Shown here: one piece after another, positions 54,922-63,500 of the stretch
Layout: each line of letters opens with the position of its first letter
How positions within the stretch are numbered: position 1 is the stretch's first letter
Source of the DNA: Verrucomicrobiaceae bacterium
GTDB lineage: Bacteria > Verrucomicrobiota > Verrucomicrobiia > Verrucomicrobiales > Verrucomicrobiaceae
Length of the DNA stretch: 64,000 bases
Direction of reading: 5' to 3'
Assembly (NCBI GenBank): GCA_027484445.1
Contig: JAIXSY010000057.1
Span: 29,908 to 93,907 of the forward strand
Notes under the pieces: model-generated
Seen by the model: the letters and a program-made list of their open reading frames with translations, nothing else
Databases searched by the model: none
What the model was told of the DNA's origin: nothing
Program-made: the position numbers and the translations under genes

Positions 54922-56856
54922 CTACTCCAGCGCACCTGCCCAGTCGCTCGGCATACGCCAATCGCCACGCGGCGACAGCGCCACCGATCCCACTTTGGGC
55001 CCATCGGGCATGGAGGAGCGCTTGAATTGGTTTTGGGCAAAGCGACGCAAGAACACGGCCAGCCATTGGTCGATCACCGCCGCGTCGTGTTTCCCCCAAA
55101 AAGCGATGCCAGCGAGCCAGCGGATCTTTTCCGCCGAGCAACCCTGCCGGACGAAGTGAAAGAGGAAGAAGTCATGCAGTTCGTAGGGACCGACCGTGTC
55201 TTCGGTCTTCTGCTGCATTTGCCCCTCGCTGCCCAGCGGCAAAAGCTCTGGTGAGATCGGCGTGTCGATGATGTCATGGAGGATCGCGCCGGCCTTTGCC
55301 GAATAGAGCTCGGTCGCAGCCCATTCGATGAGATACTTCACCAGCGTCTTCGGCACTCCAGCATTCACATGATACATGCTCATGTGATCGCCATTGAAGG
55401 TACACCAGCCCAGCGCGGCCTCAGAGAGGTCCCCCGTGCCCAGCACAAGGCCGCCCGTCTGATTGGCCACATCCATTAGGATTTGCGTGCGCTCACGAGC
55501 CTGCGCATTTTCGTAGGTGATGTCGTGCAGGTCTGGCGGGTGGCCAATGTCAGCAAAGTGCTGCTCCACTGCCGCACGAATAGGGATCGTGCGGAGAGTC
55601 ACCCCCAGCGCTTCCGCCAGCTTTTCGGCATTGCCCTTAGTCCGCTGCGTGGTGCCAAAGCCAGGCATGGTCACGGTCAAAGCAGCGCTGCGGGGCAGAT
55701 CAGCACGTTTGAGCGCCTCGATCAAAACCAAGAGAGCTAGGGTGGAGTCCAGACCGCCCGAAAGTCCGAGGACAACACTGCGACAGCGCGTCTGCCGAAG
55801 CCTGCGAGCCAATCCCGTGGCCTGGATGGCAAAGATTTCCTCGCACACGGCCCGGCGATCCGCTCCCGGCAGCGGCACAAAAGGATGGGCGCTCAGCGGG
55901 CGACGCAACTCGGCAGGGCCTGAATTTGCCACCCCTAGGGCAAATGGCACACGGCGAAAGACTGGGCAGGATTCATCATCGCGAAAGGCTGCGCTTTTCA
56001 GCCGCTCGTGCTGGAGGCGCTGCAGGTCCACGTCCGTGACCGCAGTTTGGGTTTGAAACGAAAAGCGCTCTGTCTCCGCCAGCACGACGCCATTTTCCGC
56101 CACCAGTCCATGGCCCGAATAAACCACATCGGTGCTCGACTCCCCTGCCCCAGCTCCTGCATAGACATAGGCGGCGAGGCAGCGTGCCGACTGCTGGGCC
56201 ACCAGGGCGCGGCGGTAGGGGGCCTTGCCCAGCACCTCATTGCTGGCGGAGGGATTCGCCAGTACCGTGGCACCTGCCAGCGCGGCATGACTGCTCGGCG
56301 GAATGACGGTCCATAGATCCTCGCAAATCTCCAAACCAAGCACGAAGTCGGGTCGATCCGTAGCACTGAAGAGCAAATCCGTACCGATGGGCATGCCATC
56401 GACCTCTGTCACCGCCAGCGTCGTCGCCGGAGAAAACCAGCGTCGCTCGTAAAACTCACCCGAGTTCGGCAGGAAAGTCTTCGGCACAAAGCCCAGAATC
56501 TGACCGCCAGCCAGCACTGCCGCGACATTGTAGAGGCGGCTTTGGACTCGAAGGGGTAGCCCGACCACCAGGACCATGCCCGAATCCAGCGTGACCTGGG
56601 CCAGCTTGGGCAAAGCCTCCCGCGCAGCCTCAAAGAGAGCTGCATGGTGAAAAAGATCCGCGCAGGAGTAGCCGGTCAGCGATAGCTCTGGAAACACGAC
56701 CAACCGCACGCCCTGTGCCGCCAAGGCCTTGGCCTCGCGCCCCAAAATCGCCAAATTGGCCGCTACATCGCCAAGCACGAGCTCTGGAGAAACCGCAGCC
56801 ACGCGCAAGAAGCCATGACTTTCACGGAGGCGGGCTGGAGAGGACGAGGCGGGCAT
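54922..56856 (-). CDS. nadE: Glutamine-dependent NAD+ synthetase
   Basis: This 644-residue two-domain enzyme makes NAD from nicotinic acid adenine dinucleotide, ATP and glutamine. The N-terminal nitrilase-like glutaminase has the triad Glu in FPELSLTGYSCAD, Lys in FVPKTFLPN and Cys in LEICEDLW. The C-terminal synthetase has the P-loop LGLSGGLDSTLALLVL, MPGFGTTQRTKGNA, TYENAQARERTQILMD, GTGDLSEAALGWCTFNGDHMSMYHVN and a closing KRSSMPDGPKVG. The length and order match the long bacterial NadE. It lies upstream of acnA on the same strand with about 100 bases between. It is divergent from the transglutaminase gene at 56967. Confidence 0.97.
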   Translation of the reverse strand: MPASSSPARLRESHGFLRVAAVSPELVLGDVAANLAILGREAKALAAQGVRLVVFPELSLTGYSCADLFHHAALFEAAREALPKLAQVTLDSGMVLVVGLPLRVQSRLYNVAAVLAGGQILGFVPKTFLPNSGEFYERRWFSPATTLAVTEVDGMPIGTDLLFSATDRPDFVLGLEICEDLWTVIPPSSHAALAGATVLANPSASNEVLGKAPYRRALVAQQSARCLAAYVYAGAGAGESSTDVVYSGHGLVAENGVVLAETERFSFQTQTAVTDVDLQRLQHERLKSAAFRDDESCPVFRRVPFALGVANSGPAELRRPLSAHPFVPLPGADRRAVCEEIFAIQATGLARRLRQTRCRSVVLGLSGGLDSTLALLVLIEALKRADLPRSAALTVTMPGFGTTQRTKGNAEKLAEALGVTLRTIPIRAAVEQHFADIGHPPDLHDITYENAQARERTQILMDVANQTGGLVLGTGDLSEAALGWCTFNGDHMSMYHVNAGVPKTLVKYLIEWAATELYSAKAGAILHDIIDTPISPELLPLGSEGQMQQKTEDTVGPYELHDFFLFHFVRQGCSAEKIRWLAGIAFWGKHDAAVIDQWLAVFLRRFAQNQFKRSSMPDGPKVGSVALSPRGDWRMPSDWAGALE

Positions 56857-56928
56857 CGAGCAGCGGTAGCATGAATCGCGAGAATGAAAACCCTGCGGGT
56901 TCGACTAGCAACGAACGTGGGATTCACC

Positions 56929-56956
56929 TTGCGGGTCGTTTTATAATTATTATAAT
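56929..56956 (+). promoter_or_regulatory. Near-leaderless promoter of the transglutaminase gene
   Basis: A perfect TATAAT (56951-56956) is preceded after 16 bases by TTGCGG (56929-56934). Transcription would start near 56963, only a few bases before ATG 56967. A second TATAAT (56942-56947) lies just upstream and would give a leader of about 13 bases. Both suggest an mRNA with little or no 5' leader. Confidence 0.45.
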
Positions 56957-56966
56957 TTTAGACTTC

Positions 56967-58355
56967 ATGATCAAACGTTTCATTTTCTGGTCCATCCTTG
57001 CTGGCATCGCCCTTGCGGCGAGCTTGGCGGCCCACCAGAAAGGCGTCTGGAAGTCGTTGGCCATGAACTTGTCCGAACGGATCAGCGGCCAAAGCGCTAA
57101 CTACTCCACCCTACGCTTTCGGGTCGATCTGGTGGACCGGCTGAATTATGCCCGCATCGCCGCACGGATGCCAGACCTGAAGCTCGACCCCGAACTTGAC
57201 GACTGGCTGGAGCAAAACTTCCCCACGATGGTGCTCGATGACATGGATGCGGTCACTCGTGCCGTTCAGGAGGCCCTGCCACGCTACTACCGACTCTCCG
57301 TCTGCACCGCCAGCGGCCCCACGCTGAAATCGCTGCTCGATGAATTTCAGGGATTTGCCTCCAAAACAGCGCCGGAGATGACCCACCTGGGCTTTGCACT
57401 CAGGGAAGCCGTAGGCGGGCTCAGCCATCAGGCCCTAATCGTTGTGGGACAGCGACTGATTGACTTCAGTCCTGAAAACCTGAGTGAGCATCGACAGGAG
57501 GCTTACTTCAGCCGCTGCACCCACTGCCGACACCCCCACATCGTACGCCTTTCCCTGAAGCAGCACAGCCTAGGCCTGGAATGCCCGCAGTGCCGCCGCA
57601 CTTACGCTGTCGTGGCAGCAGATCAGCATCAAAAATTTCGTTATGTGAATGAGTTCCTCACCGGCTACGCACCACCAGCCGTCTTTTCCAAAGACACGGC
57701 CCGTATCGCGGAACTCTTCACCATCTGTGGTGCCGTGCATGGAAACTGCATCTACACCCGCGACCCTGGCGAGCGCAAAGAAGCCACGGACGCGTGGCAG
57801 ACCAGCCTGGAGACCCAGCAGATCGGCCAGGGCGATTGCGAGGACTCGTCCATCTACCTGTGCGATTGGCTACTGGCCCGTGGTTTTCAGGCCAGGGTCG
57901 TTCTAGGCCGCTACGGCGACATGGGCGGTCACGCCTGGGTGGTCGTGCGCATGAACAATGTAGAATATCTGTTGGAATCCACCGAATCCCCACCCGACCC
58001 ACGTGACCCGCCTGTGGCGACCAAGGTCGGCAGCCGTTACGTGCCGGAGGTCATGTTCGACCGCTTCGCCCTCTACGTGCGCACCACCCCCGGTCAGGCC
58101 TGGCGGAGCGACACGGATAGTTTTTTCTCGCCGAAGCTCTGGACACGCGTGGAACCACGTGCCCTGAACCCAGCCAGCGAGCCGCTGACCCGAAAGTCCA
58201 CCACCGCGCAGTCTGAGCCGGTGCCGCCGGAGCGTCTCGCCCGCACTTCCGACACCAGTCCAGCAGCAGCTCCCTTCCTCGAACTCGAAGAAATCCCCCG
58301 TGATGCCGCCGTGTGGAGCATGTCCCTGCCTGCCAATGGCAAAAGCGGGCGCTAA
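56967..58355 (+). CDS. Membrane-anchored transglutaminase-like protein with a zinc-ribbon
   Basis: This 462-residue protein begins with a hydrophobic helix (about residues 5-22), acting as a signal anchor or signal peptide. A helical domain of about 150 residues follows. Two CxxC pairs (CTHC at 174-177 and CPQC at 196-199) could bind zinc. The transglutaminase-like core has a catalytic-type Cys281 in GDCEDSSIYLCDWLLARGF and His312 in GGHAWVVVRM. The C-terminal 110 residues are proline/serine-rich. The domain layout differs from the cytoplasmic transglutaminase at 813. ATG 56967 was chosen because the long upstream frame would cover the promoter and is basic and disordered. Its substrate is unknown. 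Confidence 0.8.
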   Translation: MIKRFIFWSILAGIALAASLAAHQKGVWKSLAMNLSERISGQSANYSTLRFRVDLVDRLNYARIAARMPDLKLDPELDDWLEQNFPTMVLDDMDAVTRAVQEALPRYYRLSVCTASGPTLKSLLDEFQGFASKTAPEMTHLGFALREAVGGLSHQALIVVGQRLIDFSPENLSEHRQEAYFSRCTHCRHPHIVRLSLKQHSLGLECPQCRRTYAVVAADQHQKFRYVNEFLTGYAPPAVFSKDTARIAELFTICGAVHGNCIYTRDPGERKEATDAWQTSLETQQIGQGDCEDSSIYLCDWLLARGFQARVVLGRYGDMGGHAWVVVRMNNVEYLLESTESPPDPRDPPVATKVGSRYVPEVMFDRFALYVRTTPGQAWRSDTDSFFSPKLWTRVEPRALNPASEPLTRKSTTAQSEPVPPERLARTSDTSPAAAPFLELEEIPRDAAVWSMSLPANGKSGR

Positions 58356-58395
58356 TGCACGAGTCCACCCTCATCGAGTATCCGCCAATCACGAC

Positions 58396-58623
58396 CTAGC
58401 CCGCCTGTGTTCTGATTTTGCGCTCCAATCGCTGCCAGGAATGAACAGCCTCGACTCTGATCCAAAAGGCGCTGAATGAGCCTTTCGTTAGCGTCACATC
58501 AGCGGTCGAAAAGGCACCAACCCTGAGGACGTGAGGTCTAGCCTTTGGAAAACGATGCATTGTTGAACTCAGCAAACGCCACCCCCATGGAGTGGAGCCT
58601 GCTTTCCCCAGGAAAGTTTGCAC
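58396..58623 (-). CDS. Doubtful 75-residue ORF downstream of the sigma factor
   Basis: This frame starts 6 bases after the sigma-factor stop, which could make it a downstream gene of the same operon. The translation, with PWGWRLLSSTMHRFPKARPH and SFSAFWIRVEAVHSWQRL, has no recognisable domain, signal or membrane segment. It might be part of a dispersed intergenic element. There is no clear evidence that it is expressed. Confidence 0.25.
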   Translation of the reverse strand: MQTFLGKAGSTPWGWRLLSSTMHRFPKARPHVLRVGAFSTADVTLTKGSFSAFWIRVEAVHSWQRLERKIRTQAG

Positions 58624-58629
58624 GCCGGG

Positions 58630-59190
58630 TCAACGCCGAATGGCCTGAAACAGCCATACCTTCGCCAACGCCCACTCGCGCCTCACCGTGCTCTCGCCCA
58701 TGCCCAGCAGTGCGGCGATCTCCTGGTGGTTCAATCCCACAAAAAAGTGCAGCCGGACAATCTCCGCCTGCCTCGGCGAATGCTGCGCCAGCTCATCCAG
58801 CGCCTCATGCACCTGTAGGATTTTCTCGTCGGGCTGCACTGCCTCGATGCAGACCTCCTCCAGCGGCACCACCGCCTCGCCAGCACCGCGTTTCTGGCTT
58901 AGACGACGCCGCGCCTGATCCACCAGAATCCGCCGCATCGCCTCACTGGCGGCGGAGAAAAAGTGGGCGCGGTTTTCAAACACACCCGGCTCCGCATGAC
59001 CACCGCCCGCCAGTTTCATCCAGGCCTCATGCACCAGCACCGTCGCCTGCAGCGTGACCTGCCGATGCTCCCCCGCCATCTTCACCGCCGCTATGCGCTT
59101 CAGCTCACCATACACCTCCTGCCACAGACGAGATACCACAGCGGCATCGCCTGAGCGGGCTTCGGAAAGGAGGTGGGTAATTGCGGTCAT
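58630..59190 (-). CDS. ECF-type RNA polymerase sigma factor
   Basis: This 186-residue ECF sigma factor resembles the group that is abundant in Planctomycetes and Verrucomicrobia and often linked to Ser/Thr kinases. The sigma-2 region has LWQEVYGELKRIA, TLQATVLVHEAWMKL and FFSAASEAMRRILVD. The sigma-4 helix-turn-helix has RQAEIVRLHFFVGLNHQEIAALLG and STVRREWALAKVWL. No anti-sigma gene is adjacent. Its ATG overlaps the PIN toxin stop as ATGA (59187-59190), so translation is probably coupled to the toxin-antitoxin genes. A large Ser/Thr kinase lies about 1.3 kb upstream on the same strand. Confidence 0.9.
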   Translation of the reverse strand: MTAITHLLSEARSGDAAVVSRLWQEVYGELKRIAAVKMAGEHRQVTLQATVLVHEAWMKLAGGGHAEPGVFENRAHFFSAASEAMRRILVDQARRRLSQKRGAGEAVVPLEEVCIEAVQPDEKILQVHEALDELAQHSPRQAEIVRLHFFVGLNHQEIAALLGMGESTVRREWALAKVWLFQAIRR

Positions 59191-59606
59191 GGCGGCGGCT
59201 GGAAAAAGCGTACAGAGCCTTTCTTCCGAAGCCCCGTTTCCAGCACACGATCACTCGTCCAAAGCTCTGCTTCAAGATCCAGCGTCAGGGCCACATAGGC
59301 CGTGTCATTTTCATCCACATCCCGGCAAAGCCTCCAAGCCTCTGCCCAGCTTCCGATTTGGATGCTGTCTTCGTCGATGAACTCGATGCGTTCGAGGATG
59401 CTATGCAGGAGGGACAGAAGTTCAGACTCAGGCAGACCACTCGCAGAAGTGATGCGCTCCTTGTGCTTGAATAGCTCGATAAACACATACTTCGGACAGA
59501 CAAAACGGGTGTCGGGATAAGCAGCAAAAGCGCGCCTCAAACGATGATTGCCCGCGATCAGCTCTGAAAACAGGCGGTTTGCATCAATAACGACGAAGGC
59601 GCTCAT
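59187..59606 (-). CDS. PIN-domain ribonuclease toxin
   Basis: This 139-residue PIN-domain protein, the VapC-like fold of RNase toxins, has acidic metal ligands at Asp8 (VVIDANRLF), Glu44 (VFIELFKHKERI), Asp101 (VDENDTAYVALTLD) and Asp119 (TSDR). VapC toxins cleave tRNA or rRNA when released from their antitoxin. It overlaps the upstream antitoxin-like gene (59603-59606) and the downstream sigma factor gene (59187-59190) by 4 bases each. The three genes therefore look like one translationally coupled unit. It is a TA toxin by fold and position; activity is inferred. Confidence 0.82.
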   Translation of the reverse strand: MSAFVVIDANRLFSELIAGNHRLRRAFAAYPDTRFVCPKYVFIELFKHKERITSASGLPESELLSLLHSILERIEFIDEDSIQIGSWAEAWRLCRDVDENDTAYVALTLDLEAELWTSDRVLETGLRKKGSVRFFQPPP

Positions 59607-59836
59607 GCGGCATCGACCTGAGCAAGAATGCGCTGCTTATGCCTAGCCCACCAAGTGGCATCGATTTCTTCCGCCAGGGCGTCTGCGTCCTTCTGGGAAA
59701 ATCGGCTTTGACGTGCTGCCCACTCGGCCTTGATGAAGGCGATAAAACTCGCCTGCTCAGCACGCGGCAGAGCCTCCTCAGGAAAAGAGAAGATGATCCG
59801 ACCATCGGTATGCAAGGTTTGAAGAGTCGCAGTCAT
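59603..59836 (-). CDS. Antitoxin-like partner of the PIN toxin
   Basis: This 77-residue protein has a short beta-hairpin start (TATLQTLHTDGRIIFSF) and two helices (RAEQASFIAFIKAEWAARQS and DADALAEEIDATWWARHKQR), the layout of small antitoxins. No named family is recognised. Its stop overlaps the PIN start as ATGA, the usual antitoxin-toxin order. I chose ATG 59836; a start at 59854 would add six residues. A DNA-binding domain is not obvious, so the antitoxin may act only by binding the toxin. Confidence 0.65.
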   Translation of the reverse strand: MTATLQTLHTDGRIIFSFPEEALPRAEQASFIAFIKAEWAARQSRFSQKDADALAEEIDATWWARHKQRILAQVDAA

Positions 59837-59903
59837 GGAAAAAAGCCTAAACAAAAATGAACCTCTGGCAAGCTCGGCACACCCGAGGAGTTAGGCGAAG
59901 CAG

Positions 59904-60107
59904 TTATCCGTCCAAGTTGGCAAGTTGGGCATCCAGTTGATCCAGAGTCAGCCAGCGCTCAGGGCGCTGATCATCGATCCTTCGCGCCATTTCCTTTCGG
60001 TGCTCTGGCCTTTCTCCATCGCGCAGACTCACTAGATAACCAATCAGCTTCCGCTGACTGGCAGCGTCCAGGAGGGCGGCTTCATGCATCAGGGTATCCA
60101 GACTCAT
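59904..60107 (-). CDS. Orphan antitoxin-like protein
   Basis: This 67-residue acidic helical protein, MSLDTLMHEAALLDAASQRK then RWLTLDQLDAQLANLDG, resembles the small antitoxin-like proteins that open PIN or ParE modules. No toxin gene follows it directly; the next gene is the antitoxin of the PIN pair 68 bases on. It may be a remnant of another module or an accessory antitoxin. The call is by composition and context only. Confidence 0.45.
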   Translation of the reverse strand: MSLDTLMHEAALLDAASQRKLIGYLVSLRDGERPEHRKEMARRIDDQRPERWLTLDQLDAQLANLDG

Positions 60108-60529
60108 GAGATTAGTTTAACTGTTCTTGGATGTCTCTGCAAGAGGGCTGAATAGACGCGGCGATTCATCCAACTGGACGGACGTATCAGAGCGCCCGCG
60201 CGCCCGAAGCCGTCTCTGCGGCAGTAGAATCAGGCCATGCTTCATGCTGGGCTAAAAAGTCCTCCGTCTCCCAGCGGGAGTCATATCCTAGCAGAGTCTG
60301 ACCTGTGCCAGTATCACCTGCCGATACCCCTGCACCGCAAAACTCTCCAGGATCATTCGAGGCAACTCGGGCTGTAGCGGTGCCAGGTAGGCTAGCAGCA
60401 AAACGAGAATGTTCAGTGAGATTGTCATGACTTAAGGCGACGCTGGCGGTGGACTTTTGGAGCTGTTATGTAGCGCAGTGATAGCACGCGCTTAGACTCC
60501 GCATCACTAAGGGGGGTAATTGGAATGCG
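60108..60529. other. Intergenic region upstream of the toxin-antitoxin genes
   Basis: These 422 bases separate the kinase stop from the antitoxin-like gene. They contain a 46-codon frame (60288-60428) with a hydrophobic start and no other clear gene. No RNA gene, terminator or promoter was recognised with confidence. Confidence 0.45.
60288..60428 (-). CDS. Possible 46-residue hydrophobic ORF
   Basis: An ATG-started frame of 46 codons begins MTISLNILVLLLAYLAPLQP, a plausible membrane helix, and continues with ESFAVQGYRQVILAQ. It is downstream of the kinase gene on the same strand, about 100 bases after its stop. No family is known. It could be a small membrane protein, a type I toxin-like peptide or chance. 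Confidence 0.25.
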   Translation of the reverse strand: MTISLNILVLLLAYLAPLQPELPRMILESFAVQGYRQVILAQVRLC

Positions 60530-63500
60530 TCATGGTTTTCCAGACTTTGCCTTCTTGAGAATTTCCAAGGTCTGTTGAACGGCAGACCATGCTTTGGCTG
60601 AAAGACATTTTGGATAGCCTTTCGGTTGGTAGTCATCTGGTGCCTCAATCATATGGCCGGTCGAGTTGCGAATCAGATATATCTTGTTCGTTTTTGATGC
60701 GGATGGATCAGAACTGTGTTCGGCATAAACAGAACTTTCATCATTGGGTATCAGCCTGTTCAAGCAGTGTCTAGCATCTTCAAAACGACCTTCTTCGGCG
60801 TGCACGACAGCCAATCTGGACCAGAGATCTATGCCAGCTTCGCCGACCTGCTCAATCGTGTCATGCAAAGACTGCTTGTTGCTTGCCGAAGCATTTAAAC
60901 GATAGGCGTATTGTGCTTGGCACAACTTAGCGAGCGGCAATCTGGAGATTGAAGGCTCCAAAAGTTTTAAACAGGCTGCACTTTCAGCCAATGCGTCTGT
61001 TTTTGAAAGCCAGACTGTTTCAAACGGATCATCCGACTGCCTGTGCGCTTGTGTTAGCAAATCCCAACAGTCCTCCAGAGCTTCTTCATCAGCCTTGGTC
61101 TTGAATTCAGCGCGTGCGTTCTCCAGCGCCTCCTGCTCGCGTCTTGATGCGAGAACACCCTCTTTCCTTAACTTTTCGATTAGCTGGGGTTCAGCCATAA
61201 GTCGGAATTGCCAAACTTTCAGCAAATCTTCTGCACGGTTTTGAATCCCACTTAATTTGGTGTGCAATAGTGGAAGCAAGACGAATTTATCAAGAGCGCT
61301 CCTCTTGTTGTCAGCTAGGACAGAATCGATTAGATCATGCAGAGGCACATCGCCCTGCATCAAACGGTCAGCTTCGAGTCTTGCGTTCTGCCCGGCGTAA
61401 GACCTTACTTCGTAGTATTTCTGGCGCTCCGTTGCACTTCGTGTGTCCCAAATTTGAGCCTTGTAGCTTCCAGCAAATTGTATTCCGAGGCGTGTGCCAT
61501 CGTCAGAGATTTGAAGGTTTTTTACAGTCTCTAGTAGCGCTATACGCACCAACTCTCGTTTCCCAGGCAAAGCCCAGATGACCAGGTGTTTTGAAGTGAC
61601 CCCAAAAAGACGGCTTCCATCTGGATGCATGCGTGCATCCACGATCGTCTCAAGAGAGTCTAATTGAGTGACAACACCACCAGAAGGATTCAATACAGTC
61701 ACTCTGCAAGCAGCCAGCGCTGGGTTGTTGCGCACTATTTCTACTTTGAATTTTCTCCGTGTTTCCGGACGCTCTCCCAGGCGTGACGAAACATCTAAAT
61801 TCAAGCGCTCCTCTGGTAGTGATTGCCATTGATAATCCAAGAGGGAAACTGCACCTCCGAAATCTTTGAGACTGATCACCGGATAGCCCAACTTGAAAGA
61901 TGGATAACCTGAATGACGTGATTCATCAACATTTGTGAAGCGTGTGGGGGAGATAAAGGCAGTATCTCCGTCTCCGCTCAGCCTTACTCGCTCAAGTATT
62001 TTAGTATTCTCACCAAACCATAACGAGTCTGCACATGCTTCTCCATTTGGGTTCAGCAGCGACACGCAATCAGATGCTACTAATATTCTTCTGGAATCAT
62101 TGGGGATAGTTGTGATGATGCCTGGAGTATCATTGAGCAATGTAAATCTCTTTGAGAATCGAAACTGTGTTGATGGCTTTGAGGAAGATTCGCCATGTTC
62201 GTCAAGATTCCATGCCACCAACTCCCAAGGGCTTCCAATGTAGATGTATCGTGAGTCTGTAGAAAATAAAATGGCACTCGGGCAATCCTTGCCCTGAGGT
62301 AAAAGTTTAGCATCAAGCGCCTCTCCATGACTTGACCATGCACTCCAGACTTTAGATTGTCCGACATACCGAACGACGAAGTTTCCGTCTGGACTTATGG
62401 AAACCAAATCATCCGATCCCTTCAGTGAAATACGCGGCCCGATAGGCCTTCCGGTTGCGTCCCAGCGCTGTGCTTCATTTTCTGTTTCAATTAAAATTCT
62501 TTGTCCGTTCTCGCTGCATTCCCAATCTGTGATTAGACCATCATGCAGCATGGGGCTTCCGACCGGCTCTCCACTCGTCTTCCATAGCTGCGCTGTGTTT
62601 TGGTGAAAAGTCAGAACCAGATCGCTCTGAGGAAGGAACTCAAGGCCGCTGATCACTGGGCCAACTGATGTGGCGAGTTTCACATAACTTCCATCCATGC
62701 GATAAAGCCTTGGTAGCGTATCAACAGCCAGCCACTTGCCGTCTGAGCTAGCCAGAGGTCTGGAGTTTCGAGGCCAATCATGCACTTTTAATTCATCACC
62801 ATTTCTGATCGAGATGCGTGTGACAAGCTTGCCCGTTTCAACTGCAAAGATGTATGCCTGACCAAATCTTCCTAACACGAAAAGGTGCCGCCCATTGGGT
62901 GTAAAGCATACGTTATTACTGCTTACTGTTATTGGGTGATCAATCTTCAAGTCAGGCCCAATTCTGCGCCCCTCGTGATCAAGTAGCCTCAGGCACTGCT
63001 CCAGAGTGTCCCAAACCAAAATAGCCTTGCCATCAGGAGTAAAGTGCAAAGGCCATAAATGCAGGTCGATGAATGACAAAACGCTCTTTGCCCGCTCACT
63101 CAAAAACCTCCATTCCCACCCTCTCAGCCTTTCGGGACACACGGCAAGCCGGGCGCGGGCTCCGGGGTAGTCGTGGGCGGTGAGGGCAGCTTGGGCGGCG
63201 GCAAGGTTGCCGATGTAGGATTCCAGTTCGGCGGCTTCGCGCTCGCGTTCGGCGGTGGTTTTCGCGGTTTCGGCGGTGAGGCGTTGTTGGTCAGCTTCGG
63301 CTTTCTCGGCTTCGGCTCGGGTGCGCTCTTGTTCGGCGATTTTGGCCTGGTGGGTGGCTTCTTCTTTGGCGGCTTTTTCCCTGACGAGGCCCCAGCTGGT
63401 GCCGAGGATGCCGGCAGTCATCAGGGTGAGCACGGCGGCGGCGGCGGTGACGGCGTGGCGGTGCTGGCGGATGAACTTGCGCACGCGGTAAGCGTTGCTC

